In this document: positions 53,040 to 63,400 of the stretch, in pieces
Numbering within the stretch: the stretch's first letter is position 1
How the letters are laid out: the number at the start of each line of letters is the position of its first letter
NCBI RefSeq assembly: GCF_006874425.1
Contig: NZ_VIJZ01000004.1
Span: 1 to 64,000 of the forward strand
Direction of reading: 5' to 3'
Length of the DNA stretch: 64,000 bases
From: Paenibacillus ottowii
GTDB taxonomy: Bacteria > Bacillota > Bacilli > Paenibacillales > Paenibacillaceae
Program-made: the position numbers and the translations under genes
The notes under the pieces: model-generated
What the model was told of the DNA's origin: nothing
Databases searched by the model: none
The model's input: only the letters and a program-made list of their open reading frames with translations

Positions 53040-54406
53040 ATTTCCTCTTTTCTGCGGAATTTACTGAGGTAAAGACAGTGGTCCAAAATATGCTCCACGG
53101 ATGCTTTACCTTCCGCACGCAACGAAGGATGCTGAAAAATGGATCGACCTGGTTTAGAATTGGCTTCAAACATCCATACCTTTTCATCCTGATCGATGCC
53201 CAGGTCAAATCCGATTTCACCCAGTAGATGCTGGTGATGGTATTCTATTGCTTCTGCTAGCGTAACTGCTACATTCTTGGCACGTTGAAGCACTTCACCC
53301 GCCCGGTCACCGAATACACGACCGAGCGCTTGCTCGGGTGTCATAAGGGAACCGCCGTTTTTGATATGGGTTGTGACACTTCCACGTCCGGCTTTTTTGG
53401 CTCCAATGCCAACGACGACCCATTGGTTATTGCCGTCTTTATGCATATGGAACCGGAAGTCAATTGGGCAATTATCAATTTCGATCAGCTGAATGCCCTG
53501 TTGAATGACGTAACCCTTTAGTGTCTGCCCCTTATTAGAGTGGAGCATCCGCAGCATGGAATTAAAAGAGGTGAATCGCAGCAATACATTGCTATTTTTC
53601 TTCCGGTACCTTACAAAATATCCTTGCTTGGGGACATACGACAGGCGATAGATTCCTTTACCGAGACTGCCGCTGCTTGGCTTGTAATAAGCAAATTGAT
53701 GCCGCTCCAGCATACCTCGGATACGTTCAGAGCTAGGATTCATATAGGATTCAGGGACATAGCGGTTAACCTCTGGATTATTTTCCAGTAGATGATAGAT
53801 ATCGGATTTATTGAAAAAACTCCAGTTAAAGAAAGGAATTCGCTTGCGTGAAAAGCGTTCGCGTAGTTGATTGATCGCTGGGGAAAAATCAGAGCGACGG
53901 CTTGGCAAACGATTGTAGATCACGTCCGGCAGAGGTACGATTTTACGTGTAAACTCCCCGCTGGATGACAAAAAATAACCGTTAATCGTATCCGTTTGCC
54001 AGTTGATATCCCTTGGAGTAAAGGCAAAAATATAAGATTTTTTGCTTCCCTCCTTCAGCAGTTGCTTAATAAAACCTGTGCGTGATCCGAAAGGACGGGT
54101 GGTAGAGTTAGTAGCATCAGATAGTACTCCAATCAATGGTCCAAGCTGCACATCTCCATCCTGATTCCGCAAATAGATAGCCCCGCTTTTGGGAACACGG
54201 ATTGCATTGCGTAAGCCGGAGGTCAAGTATAGATGGCGTCCCGCTTTCTGAATGGGTTTTACGGTTGCGGGAATCTGATCCTTGCCAAGGCGCAGACGAA
54301 TGGACTTGGCTCCAGATAACTTAAGGCTTTTCAACAAGGCAGTGGATATATACGCCACCTTGTCGGGCTGCTGTGAGAAATGCACATTGCAATGCGTTAA
54401 ACTCAT
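53036..54406 (-). CDS. YheC/YheD-family ATP-grasp protein, long form 2
   Basis: 456 residues. An N-terminal ~110-residue beta-rich domain (VAYISTALLKSLKL, IRLRLGKDQIPATVKP, LYLTSGLRNAIRVPKSGAIYLRNQDG) precedes the YheCD core (VIYNRLPSRRSDF, AYYKPSSGSLGKGIYRL, DFRFHMHKDGNNQWVVVGIGAKKAG, THIKNGGSL, VWMFEANSKPGRSIF). AGGAGG ahead of the ATG overlaps the stop of the previous gene. Same two-domain layout as the protein encoded at 55617. Confidence 0.9.
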   Translation of the reverse strand: MSLTHCNVHFSQQPDKVAYISTALLKSLKLSGAKSIRLRLGKDQIPATVKPIQKAGRHLYLTSGLRNAIRVPKSGAIYLRNQDGDVQLGPLIGVLSDATNSTTRPFGSRTGFIKQLLKEGSKKSYIFAFTPRDINWQTDTINGYFLSSSGEFTRKIVPLPDVIYNRLPSRRSDFSPAINQLRERFSRKRIPFFNWSFFNKSDIYHLLENNPEVNRYVPESYMNPSSERIRGMLERHQFAYYKPSSGSLGKGIYRLSYVPKQGYFVRYRKKNSNVLLRFTSFNSMLRMLHSNKGQTLKGYVIQQGIQLIEIDNCPIDFRFHMHKDGNNQWVVVGIGAKKAGRGSVTTHIKNGGSLMTPEQALGRVFGDRAGEVLQRAKNVAVTLAEAIEYHHQHLLGEIGFDLGIDQDEKVWMFEANSKPGRSIFQHPSLRAEGKASVEHILDHCLYLSKFRRKEEI

Positions 54407-54418
54407 CTGTTTATCCTC

Positions 54419-55573
54419 CTATACCGTATGTTCAAGGGAGGCGCCCGCGCCCTTTGGCCCTGTCGCTTTGGAATGGGTCATTAAATATCGAGCATATTCG
54501 AGCGGGCGGTTGACCGACCGAAAAGCGGACTTTGGCTGACGAGTCTGAAAAAAGGAGGCTCGACCAGGACGGGAATTAACCTCCAACAGCCAGATATTCC
54601 CACTCTGATCAATACCATAATCGATTCCCAACTCGCCAAGGCGGCCATAGCGTCTCTCCAACGCTCCGGTAATGGTCAAGGACAGCTCCATCATTTGCTC
54701 AATGATGCGACGGGTGCTGTCCACGCCAAATTGTTCACGAAGGTATGGCTCTGCCGGATGGGCTTCCCCCCCACCGTGCAGATTGGAAGTCAGAGTTCCT
54801 TTTCTGCCTTCTCTCACGGCAAAGCCCGTCAGGCGCCAACAACCGTTGCCGTCCTTTTGCATGAGTGCACGAACATCAAAGGGATGATTGCTTTGACTTG
54901 TTAATTTCAAATAAGGCTGCACGATATAGGCGCGTTTGTGTGCAATACCGTCGATCCATGACAATCCTGCATCTAATTCAGAAAACAAGCGACGGAACGG
55001 GCGGTTTTGAGAGTTCCTGCCTTGTACGTACAGTCCTTGGCCACCTTCCGTCAGTCGGAGATACAGCGTGCCCTTGCCATGGGTTCCAGACTGTGGTTTC
55101 ATAAATAGCTCCGAATGGCGTTGCAGCCACTCCACAAGCTGGGTCGTATCCCGGTATGGGGCCGTAGGCGGTACAAAGGGCCGCACTTTATCTACCGTAT
55201 GCAGAGCACGATATACCTGCCATTTGCCAGGCAAGTTACGCGACCAGTAGATGAGCTTGCGCGATTTTCGCTCCGCCATGTCTTCCAGTGTGCGCTTGAC
55301 ATTCAGGCTCTCATGGACATGGAGACAGCGGTTATAAACAATATCCGGCAAGGGAAAGCGGCCGAATGTCCATACTCCAGCACGATAAACATAACCCTGT
55401 ATCGATTGATCTTCAGGTGAAACTCCTTCGGCGGTAAACGCCATTACGCTAATACCAGAGCGCCTGCCCAACAAACTTAGCCTGCGGCAGTAATCAGCTT
55501 CTGTAATAGGGGGAATAGCGTCCTGCTTTCGGCTAACAAGCACGCCGAGCATGCCTGGCATAACAAGGGACAC
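54419..55573 (-). CDS. YheC/YheD-family ATP-grasp protein, short form 1
   Basis: About 384 residues. The first in-frame start is TTG 55579, only 3 bases from AAAGGAG; the GTG at 55573 is 9 bases from it and is preferred. Core: LGVLVSRKQDAIPP, DIVYNRCLHVHESLNVK, LFMKPQSGTHGKGTLYLRL, FDVRALMQKDGNGCWRLTGFAVREG, SNLHGGGEA and IWLLEVNSRPGRASFF. Lacks the N-terminal barrel domain. Its stop overlaps the ribosome site of the next gene. Confidence 0.88.
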   Translation of the reverse strand: MSLVMPGMLGVLVSRKQDAIPPITEADYCRRLSLLGRRSGISVMAFTAEGVSPEDQSIQGYVYRAGVWTFGRFPLPDIVYNRCLHVHESLNVKRTLEDMAERKSRKLIYWSRNLPGKWQVYRALHTVDKVRPFVPPTAPYRDTTQLVEWLQRHSELFMKPQSGTHGKGTLYLRLTEGGQGLYVQGRNSQNRPFRRLFSELDAGLSWIDGIAHKRAYIVQPYLKLTSQSNHPFDVRALMQKDGNGCWRLTGFAVREGRKGTLTSNLHGGGEAHPAEPYLREQFGVDSTRRIIEQMMELSLTITGALERRYGRLGELGIDYGIDQSGNIWLLEVNSRPGRASFFQTRQPKSAFRSVNRPLEYARYLMTHSKATGPKGAGASLEHTV

Positions 55574-55616
55574 CGACAACAGCTCCTTTGGCAGCTGGAC
55601 TCTGGAAAAGATAAAT

Positions 55617-56996
55617 TCATTTGAATCCGGCTGAATAACGGCAATATTCGATCATTTTTTTTACGGACGGACGGGTTTTCTGATCGTTCAATGGCGTATT
55701 GTCATTTTTGGATGGTTTGGAATTGACCTCTAGCAACCAGATACGCCCCGTGCTATCAATCGCCAAATCAATACCAAATTCCGCGAAATGGGCGGGAATC
55801 GCTTTTTCTACTCCGCTTGCGATCTCCAGTGCTGCTGTTTTGAGAGAGGTAAGACCACTCGATTTAACAGCTGCGGGCAGCGTGGTTTTGGCCAGTGCTT
55901 CTTTGACTGTACTGAGCGTACCACCTCTTGCCAGATTGGATACAAAGTGGCTGCCTCCGGCGATCCGAGCGACAATGGAGGTTACGGTCCAGTTTCCAGA
56001 CGCGTTTTTTTGTACAAGCGCGCGAAAATCGACCGGACGCTTACCGTGATCAATCAAGGTAAGACCTTGCTGCAGCTGAAAACGTGTTGATTTCATTTTC
56101 CCCGCCAAGCTTTTGTACAGTTTGTCGACGTTGGCGTATGTTTGCTTACGGGGAGTGCCCGCTGTTGTGGATAGCACCGTAAAGGTACCGTCGGTTTGCT
56201 TGTTAATGCGCATAATGCCTTTACCAAGGCTTCCGCGCACGGGTTTGACAAAAACAGAGGGATACTGGTTGCACATTTTTTTTAAAACAGCAAGGGTTTG
56301 CAGCAAGTGAGACTCGGGTAAATACTTTCGCAGGGAAGAATTAGATTTGAGCGCATCAAACACTTCGTTTTTATCCAAAAACTTTTCATTAAAAATGGCC
56401 GTGCCGTACTGCGATTTTACTTCTTTCATGAAATGCTGTACGCTAGTTCTGTTCTCGAGTTTACGGGAGGTGAGCCGGTTATTGACGACATCGCCAGCAG
56501 GCATGACCGTCTTTTTCCAGTCACCGTCATATACCCATCCCTGAACTCGCCCGGGCTGACTTCCGATATGCTCCGGGGTGAAGAAATACACATATGCTCC
56601 TTGTCTGCGGCATTCCCCGACTAGTTCACGGCAGAACAGGGTGATCGACCCGAAAGGCTTGTCGGGCTGTTCGGGATAGTCCCGACTAACCAGCACGCTA
56701 ATAAGTGGGCCCACTCGAAGTGTCCGGCGGCCTCGGTTGTAGGTTACTCGCAGATCACAACTGGCATGATTGGCATGAAGCCCCATTTTTCGGGCCAGCA
56801 CGCTTCCCACGCGTAGACCGCTGTATCGGGGTACCGATATGACGGTAACCTCTTGGCGGAACGAACCGAAGGCGAGCTGAACGGGGTGGCCTGCGGATAT
56901 CTTCCATTTGCGAAGCAGGGACTCGCCGACCATGAGTACGTCATCCTGCAAGATGCCCGATCCGATGATTTGAATCGTTGTTTTTTTGATGGACAT
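55617..56996 (-). CDS. YheC/YheD-family ATP-grasp protein, long form 1
   Basis: 459 residues from ATG 56996 (AAGGAG 7 bases ahead); the frame is open upstream to 57182, but that part has no ribosome site. N-terminal beta domain (about 1-115: LMVGESLLRKWKISAGHPVQLAFG, VTVISVPRYSGLRVGSVLARKMGL, LRVGPLISVLVSRD) and ATP-grasp core (VVNNRLTSRKLE, VFVKPVRGSLGKGIMRI, DFRALVQKNASGNWTVTSIVARIAG, SNLARGGTL, IWLLEVNSKPSKNDN). First gene of the cluster, divergent from yheA as in B. subtilis. Confidence 0.9.
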   Translation of the reverse strand: MSIKKTTIQIIGSGILQDDVLMVGESLLRKWKISAGHPVQLAFGSFRQEVTVISVPRYSGLRVGSVLARKMGLHANHASCDLRVTYNRGRRTLRVGPLISVLVSRDYPEQPDKPFGSITLFCRELVGECRRQGAYVYFFTPEHIGSQPGRVQGWVYDGDWKKTVMPAGDVVNNRLTSRKLENRTSVQHFMKEVKSQYGTAIFNEKFLDKNEVFDALKSNSSLRKYLPESHLLQTLAVLKKMCNQYPSVFVKPVRGSLGKGIMRINKQTDGTFTVLSTTAGTPRKQTYANVDKLYKSLAGKMKSTRFQLQQGLTLIDHGKRPVDFRALVQKNASGNWTVTSIVARIAGGSHFVSNLARGGTLSTVKEALAKTTLPAAVKSSGLTSLKTAALEIASGVEKAIPAHFAEFGIDLAIDSTGRIWLLEVNSKPSKNDNTPLNDQKTRPSVKKMIEYCRYSAGFK

Positions 56997-57158
56997 CGTG
57001 GATCTCCTTCCGGGCAGCAACTTGATGTCTTGAAAGTAACGGGAAACGTGAATGGGCTGTAATAGCACTGATTCATCATATGAGGACATATATACCTTGG
57101 TGATTGACGGACAATGTGAAATGTTGACACAAAACTTGTAATGGAGGAATGAACAATC

Positions 57159-57503
57159 ATGAATATCTATGACAAAGCCCATGATTTAGCGAAAGCATTG
57201 AAGGAAAGCAAAGAGGTAGAGGAAATTACGTCAGCAATGAAGCTGATTGAAACGGATCCGGAAGCCAAGAAAATGCTCGACGATTTCCGTGAACGCCAAA
57301 TGGAAGTACAACAGCGGATGATGAGCGGCGATATGCCGGCACAGGAAGAGATGGAAAAGATGGAAAAAATGTTCGAGGTACTCAGCTTGAACCTTAACAT
57401 CCGTCGTCTGTTCGACGCTGAACGCCGCCTGAGTGTGATTATTGAGGACGTGAATAAGATTATTGCAGACAGTCTTCAACATTTGTACGGTTCGTCTATG
57501 TAA
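57159..57503 (+). CDS. yheA: YlbF/YheA-family protein
   Basis: 114 residues, all helical: MNIYDKAHDLAKALKESKEVEEITSAMKLIETDPEAKKML-type opening, MSGDMPAQEEMEKMEKM in the turn, and NLNIRRLFDAERRLSVIIEDVNKIIAD at the end. The family forms helical oligomers; the relative YlbF belongs to the Y-complex linked to RNase Y, competence and sporulation. The location beside the yheCD genes identifies it as YheA rather than YlbF. GGAGG 10 bases before the ATG. Confidence 0.9.
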   Translation: MNIYDKAHDLAKALKESKEVEEITSAMKLIETDPEAKKMLDDFRERQMEVQQRMMSGDMPAQEEMEKMEKMFEVLSLNLNIRRLFDAERRLSVIIEDVNKIIADSLQHLYGSSM

Positions 57504-57575
57504 GTTTGTCTCATATTCCTTCCTGTCCTCTCATAGACTAGATACATAGAGTCACAGGGAGAGGAAGGGATACGA

Positions 57576-57860
57576 TTGGGTTCTTTTAAGAAATGGAAAC
57601 ACGGTTTGTACACACTGATTGCATTGGCTATGGTTTTGGTCGCATTACCGCGCATCTCGCTGGCAGGTGGATTGAACTGGGTCAACGGCTTTGGGGTGGT
57701 CTGGGTACTTTTTGCGTTACTTGTCATCGGAGCGAACCTGCATTTTTTGCTGGGTGTGGATGAGGAAAAACGCAAAACGCTGGAGCGTGTGCGACGGGCC
57801 AAAATGCAGCAGTGGCAGATGAAATGGGATAATAAAGCTGATAAGGGAAATACGCTGTAA
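57576..57860 (+). CDS. ytpI: YtpI-like small membrane protein
   Basis: 94 residues, TTG start with GAGGAAGGG ahead. Two hydrophobic helices (about 9-29 and 35-59), then a basic, Gln/Lys-rich cytoplasmic tail (DEEKRKTLERVRRAKMQQWQ). Size, topology and position directly before ytoI match B. subtilis YtpI, of unknown function. The assignment rests more on synteny than on motif. Confidence 0.65.
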   Translation: MGSFKKWKHGLYTLIALAMVLVALPRISLAGGLNWVNGFGVVWVLFALLVIGANLHFLLGVDEEKRKTLERVRRAKMQQWQMKWDNKADKGNTL

Positions 57861-57919
57861 GATATTCTTTCAGTTTGCCTGAAGCTTATGCTCTTAAATT
57901 TCAAATCAACCTAGTTATG

Positions 57920-57955
57920 AAGCGGTCCCTTGTAACAAGAGGGGTCGCTTTTTTG
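57920..57955 (+). terminator. rho-independent terminator
   Basis: AAGCGGTCCC / GGGGTCGCTT stem (two G-T pairs) and T6. Confidence 0.8.
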
Positions 57956-58013
57956 CTATTTCCAAGCAAAAGATATCTTAATGACGAGGGTCTAAAACAA
58001 AGGGATTTTGTGG

Positions 58014-58019
58014 TATAAT
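58014..58019 (+). promoter_or_regulatory. extended -10 promoter of ytoI
   Basis: TATAAT preceded by TGG, giving the extended TGNTATAAT form, 44 bases before the chosen TTG start. Confidence 0.55.
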
Positions 58020-58062
58020 AGATACAGAATGATACAGATTGAACGTTGGGGGTGTAACAGAG

Positions 58063-59397
58063 TTGGACGGGCTAGATGAAACAGTTACGAAGCATGAGCA
58101 GTTATTGCGTCATATCGAGCAGTTGAAAATAGGCTCCAAAATTTCTGTACGCAGGTTGGCTAGAGAAATGAGCGTAAGCGAAGGCACGGCCTATCGGGCT
58201 GTGAAAGAAGCAGAAAATTTGGGAATTGTCATAACCAAGGAACGGATCGGAACAGTACGCGTGGAGAAGCGTCCACGCGGCTTGTCTGAGCAACTGACCT
58301 TTGCGGATGTAGTGAATATTGTAGAGGGACATGTGCTGGGCGGAAGCGAGGGACTGGAGAAACCGTTGCACAAGTATGTGATCGGGGCGATGCGTGAAGA
58401 AGCGATGGCTCGTTATATTGACGCAGGCAGTTTGCTGATCGTAGGTAACCGGGAGGATGCACATTCGCTTGCACTGGAGCAGGGAGCAGGTGTGCTGATT
58501 ACCGGGGGGTTCGGTACGAGTCGGGAGGTTAAGCAGCTTGCAGACCAGATTAGTCTGCCGATTATTTCTTCGCGCCATGATACTTTTACGGTGGCTTCTA
58601 TGATTAATAGAGCGATATTTGATCGCCTGATCAAAAAGAAGATTATGTTGGTTGAAGACATTGCGGCAAGCAAACCGAAGACGCTGACCTTGAAAATCAA
58701 CAGCACGCTTACCGAATTTGAGGAGCTATCGGCGACTACTGGACATCATCATTTTGCCATAGTGGATGAATGGAATCGTTTGATAGGGATCGTCAGCCGT
58801 AAAGACGTGGAAGGGCTTCAACCTGAACATACGATGGATAAATGTATGATCCGTAACCCAATCACGGTCACTTACCAGACCTCGCTGGCTTCTGCCGCTC
58901 AAATGATGGCGTGGGAAGGTGTAGATTACTTGCCAGTCGTGGACCGCAACCGTAAGCTGCTCGGGTCCGTTACACGGCGTGAGGTGCTGGAAGCACTGCG
59001 TAACGCGCAAAAGCAGCCGCAGCTGGGCGAAACGTTCGACCAGTTGATCTGGAACGGATTTGCTGAGGAGCGCAATGAGGACGGATCATTATTCTTTCGC
59101 GGTTTTATCATTCCACAGATGGCTACTAATTTAGGGACGATCTCGGAAGGCGTACTGGTCAACGTGATGACACAAGCGGGTTACCGGGCAGCTAGAGATA
59201 TGAGCGGCAAGGATTATGTGCTGGATAATTTGACGACTTATTTTATTCGACCGGTACAGATTGAGGATGCTGTCGTTCTTCGTCCATTGCTACTTGAGAT
59301 GAGTCGCCGCACCTGCAAGCTGGAAATTGCGATTTCTCGGGAAAATCATTTGGTGTGCAAAGCTGTGATGACGCTTCAATCTATTGAACACGGTTAA
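58063..59397 (+). CDS. ytoI: YtoI: HTH, DRTGG, CBS pair and hotdog domains
   Basis: 444 residues from TTG 58063; GGGGGTG is 8 bases ahead, whereas the in-frame TTG 58039 has no site. Order: helix-turn-helix (KISVRRLAREMSVSEGTAYRAVKEAENLGIV), a DRTGG domain (about 100-180; LLIVGNREDAHSLALEQGAGVLITGGF), two CBS domains (about 185-300) and a C-terminal thioesterase-like hotdog (about 310-440; RGFIIPQMATNLGTISEGVLVNVMTQAGY). It probably senses a nucleotide. B. subtilis YtoI has 439 residues and unknown function. Confidence 0.9.
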   Translation: MDGLDETVTKHEQLLRHIEQLKIGSKISVRRLAREMSVSEGTAYRAVKEAENLGIVITKERIGTVRVEKRPRGLSEQLTFADVVNIVEGHVLGGSEGLEKPLHKYVIGAMREEAMARYIDAGSLLIVGNREDAHSLALEQGAGVLITGGFGTSREVKQLADQISLPIISSRHDTFTVASMINRAIFDRLIKKKIMLVEDIAASKPKTLTLKINSTLTEFEELSATTGHHHFAIVDEWNRLIGIVSRKDVEGLQPEHTMDKCMIRNPITVTYQTSLASAAQMMAWEGVDYLPVVDRNRKLLGSVTRREVLEALRNAQKQPQLGETFDQLIWNGFAEERNEDGSLFFRGFIIPQMATNLGTISEGVLVNVMTQAGYRAARDMSGKDYVLDNLTTYFIRPVQIEDAVVLRPLLLEMSRRTCKLEIAISRENHLVCKAVMTLQSIEHG

Positions 59398-59441
59398 TCT
59401 ACCTCTGGTTGAAGCAGGAAGTGAAGCTAAGTAAGATCGAC

Positions 59442-59939
59442 TTAGTGGCTTTGAGGCAGTCTTTCTTTGGCCTCAAGCCAAATTTGCAGCACGCCTTCCA
59501 TGACAAGCATCGTTTTGACCTGGATTGTATACTCCTTGTCACGAACGGTGTATTTTTTTTGGTTCAGCAGCATACGTACCAGCTTGCTGTCAGAATCAAT
59601 CTCGAACATATCTCTGCCCCGCAGCACCTCCAGATCACGACTGACGCGGCGAAGAAGCTCTTTCAGGTTAATCGCATCAATTTTTTCAGCCGAAGCTTCC
59701 TCCGCGATCAGTTTAATCTCTTTGACAACCGTTTGACGCTTGCTGTATTTACGCAATGTTTTGTTGTCCTCTTCGGCTTGCTGAAGCTTAAATTGCAGGT
59801 CCTGGTTGTTCGTCCACAGCTGGTTAAAGCTGGCATGCCAGATCGCATTATAGATCATTCCTCCCGTAATCATACCGAGGACAAAAACGGAGGATAATTG
59901 CATAAAAGGGCGCAGGCGCTCAAAGGGGGGAACTCTCAT
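59442..59939 (-). CDS. ytrI: sporulation membrane protein YtrI
   Basis: 165 residues: a short Arg-rich cytoplasmic start, one transmembrane helix (about 13-32, FMQLSSVFVLGMITGGMIYN), a coiled coil (about 40-65, NQDLQFKLQQAEEDNKTLRKYSK), then a conserved domain (VVKEIKLIAEE, LLRRVSRDLEVLRGRDMFEIDSD). Matches YtrI, a sigma-E-dependent membrane protein needed for efficient sporulation. Downstream of ytrH by 12 bases with a GAGGTG site. Confidence 0.87.
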   Translation of the reverse strand: MRVPPFERLRPFMQLSSVFVLGMITGGMIYNAIWHASFNQLWTNNQDLQFKLQQAEEDNKTLRKYSKRQTVVKEIKLIAEEASAEKIDAINLKELLRRVSRDLEVLRGRDMFEIDSDSKLVRMLLNQKKYTVRDKEYTIQVKTMLVMEGVLQIWLEAKERLPQSH

Positions 59940-59951
59940 AGTCGTTTCACC

Positions 59952-60281
59952 TCACGACCGTCCATTGCCGCATACCCACTTGACCAGCTCTGCACCCATA
60001 TGAGCGCCTAAAAAAGCGAAAATCAAATACAATATCTGCTTGATGGCAGGTGACAAATTACCATCCAACATATTGCTCTCAATGACCCGGATCGGGTCCA
60101 TCGTTCCCCCTACAGCGGCGGCAAGCGCCCATATTTTAATCCTGCCGGCAACCTCCAGCATCGTCTGGGTAGGTGGCTGAAGCGATACGACAGCTCCCAT
60201 TCCTCCGAGCATGGCTCCTCCGAGCACGATGCCGAAGGCAATGAAGAAGTCGAGAATCGCTTTGGATATAAAAGTGCTCAT
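59952..60281 (-). CDS. ytrH: sporulation protein YtrH
   Basis: 109 residues with three hydrophobic segments (about 8-30, 46-60 and 82-103), including LDFFIAFGIVLGGAMLGGMGAVVS and RIKIWALAAAVGGTMDPIRVIE. AAGGAGG before the ATG. Paired with ytrI and divergent from dnaE, exactly the B. subtilis arrangement. Confidence 0.9.
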   Translation of the reverse strand: MSTFISKAILDFFIAFGIVLGGAMLGGMGAVVSLQPPTQTMLEVAGRIKIWALAAAVGGTMDPIRVIESNMLDGNLSPAIKQILYLIFAFLGAHMGAELVKWVCGNGRS

Positions 60282-60418
60282 GCTCTTTTCCTCCTTAAGT
60301 ATACGAATCAGGACCGCGCTTGTCCGCCCGGGTCTGTACTTTTATTCTATGGGCGCTACTAACGCGGATATGATAAAATAGTTTGAAGAAAATCAAGCGG
60401 TGAAGGGAAGAGAAGCGC

Positions 60419-63400
60419 ATGAGTTCATTTGTGCATTTGCATGTTCACAGCGAGTACAGCCTGCTGGACGGCGCGGCTCGTACCGCGGAATTGGTCAAAC
60501 AGGCATCAGCTTACGGAATGAAGGCGCTGGCCCTTACAGATCATGGGGTCATGTACGGTGCCATTCCTTTTTATAGAGCATGTGTAGAGAACGGCATTAA
60601 GCCGATTATCGGGTGTGAGGCTTATATGACGGCAGGGTCGCGCAAGGAGCGTGGCAGCCGGAAGGATCAGCCCATATATCATTTAATTTTGCTCGCCAAA
60701 AATAAAACAGGCTATCAAAATCTGATGAAGCTGTGCTCCATGGGTCATTTGGAGGGCTTTCACTATAAGCCGCGCATCGACATGGACGCTTTGGCTGCCC
60801 ATCATGAAGGCATCATATGCCTGAGCGCATGCTTGGGCGGTGAAGTGCCGCAGCTTTTGCTGCATGGACGGGAAGCCGAGGCACGACGTGCAGCGGAACG
60901 ATACCGCAGCATTTTTGGCGATGATTTTTATCTGGAGCTTCAGGATCATGGTCTGTCGGAACAAAAACGCGTAAATCCTCAATTGATCGCATTGGCGAAG
61001 GAGCTGGATATTCCGCTAGTGGCGACGAATGACGTACATTACTTAACTGAGCCGGATGCTGACGTCCAAGATGTCCTGATCTGTATCGGGACAGGGAAAA
61101 CCGTTGACGATGAGGAGCGCTTGCGGATACCAACACGCCAGTTGTATCTGAAAAATCAGGAGGAAATGGCTCGTTTATTTCCACATGTAGCAGAAGCCAT
61201 CGCCAATACGGTGCGTATTGCTGAGAAATGCGAGCTGGAGCTGGAATTCGGTCAATCTATTTTGCCTGAATATCGCCCTTTGCCGGAAGGCATGACATCT
61301 TCGTCCTATTTGCGCAGTCTGTGCGTGCAAGGGCTGGAACATCGCTACAGAAGCGATCCTGCATGGGAGCAGCCGGAGGAGCGGGAAAGACTGGACCAGC
61401 GGCTGAGCTACGAATTGAATACGATTGACAGCATGGGCTTCAGCGATTACTTCCTGATTGTATGGGATTTTATTGCTTTTGCTCATAAGCATAAAATTGC
61501 AACAGGACCGGGGCGGGGGTCCTCAGCAGGGAGTTTGGTTGCCTATGTGCTTAATATCACGAATGTCGATCCGATGAAATACAATCTACTATTTGAACGG
61601 TTCCTCAACCCTGAACGGATCAGTATGCCGGATATAGATATTGATTTTAGCGATGAACGCCGCGATGAGGTTATCGACTATGTAGTACAGAAGTACGGAA
61701 ATGAGCATGTAGCGCAAATTATTACCTTTGGTACGTTAGCAGCTAGAGCCGCAGTCCGGGATGTGGGCCGAGCATTGAATGTACCGTATGGCGAGGTGGA
61801 CAAAGCGGCCAAGTTGATTCCAGCTCAGCTTGGCATTAATATCCGGCATGCGTTGGAGATCACCCCCGAGTTGAAGGCACTGTATGACACGAAGCCCAAG
61901 ACACGTGAATTGCTGGATATGGCGATCAAAGTAGAAGGAATGCCTCGTCATGCTTCGACACATGCGGCAGGTGTCGTCATCTCGCGGACTCCATTGACTG
62001 ATGCAGTTCCGCTGCAAGAGGGGAGTGAAGGGGTTCCTCTGACGCAATACTCGATGGAAAATCTGGAGCGCATTGGGTTGCTGAAAATGGATTTCCTCGG
62101 ACTGCGTACACTCTCCATTATAGAACGGTGTATGCGCTGGATTGCAGAACAACATGGAGAAACACCTGATTTTGACTGTGTTCCCGATAATGACCCGCAT
62201 ACCTATGAATTACTGGGTAAAGGGGATACAGGAGGTGTGTTTCAGCTGGAGTCGGCTGGTATACGCCGGGTGCTCAAGGATTTGAAACCAAATGTTTTCG
62301 AAGATATCATTTCTGTCGTGGCTTTGTATCGTCCGGGTCCGATGGGCTTTATTCCTAACTTTATACAGGCGAAGCACGGACAGATCGAGATTTCTTATCC
62401 GCATCCTGATCTTGAACCGATCTTAAAGGACACCTACGGTATTATTGTGTACCAGGAGCAGATCATGCAGATTGCTTCACGTATGGCTGGCTTTTCCCTG
62501 GGAGAAGCTGATCTGCTGCGTCGCGCGGTGTCCAAGAAAAAGCGTGAGGTGCTGGATCGGGAACGTGGCCATTTTGTCGATGGCAGTATCAAGCAGGGCT
62601 ACACGGAGGAGGAAGCTGGAAGGGTTTACGATATGATCGTCCGTTTTGCCGACTACGGTTTTCCGCGTGCCCATGCCGCTGCTTATGGTGTGCTAGCATT
62701 CCAGACGGCTTATCTTAAGGCTCACTATCCGGTACAATTCATGGCTTCCATGCTGACAGCCGTAATGGGAAGTCACCGAAAAGTGGCTGAATATGTTGTC
62801 GAATGCCGTCGCATGAATATTGCAGTGTTGCCGCCTGATGTGAATGAGAGTGGAGTGCTGTTTACCCCATTACAGCAGGGGGATATCCGTTTTGGACTAG
62901 CTGCAATTAAAAATGTTGGTACACAAGCAATGGAAAGCATTCTTACTGTTCGCAAAGAGCGCCCTTTTGACAGTTTGCTCGATTTTTGTCGACGCGTCGA
63001 TTTGAGAGTATGCAATAAGAGAGTAATTGAATCGCTTATTCAGGCAGGGGCATTTGATTCATTGACAGGTCATCGGTCACAGCTGCTTGCTATGTTGGAT
63101 GAGACGGTAGATGCAGCTGCCAAATGGCGTAAAGAACGTGACGATTTGCAAATTGATATGTTTGGGTTTGTAGAAATGCCCAATTGGGACATCGAATATC
63201 CGAATGTACCCCCATTTAGTTCCAGCCAGCAATTAGAGATGGAACGCGAATTGCTGGGACTGTATTTGTCCGGGCATCCGTTAGATGATTTTGAGTCGCT
63301 GCTGGAAAGCAGTCAGGCGGATCGTCTGATGGAGCTGAGCGATGTCCCAGATGAAACGGTTATTGTGACCGCAGGCATGGTGGTGTCACTCAAGACGATT

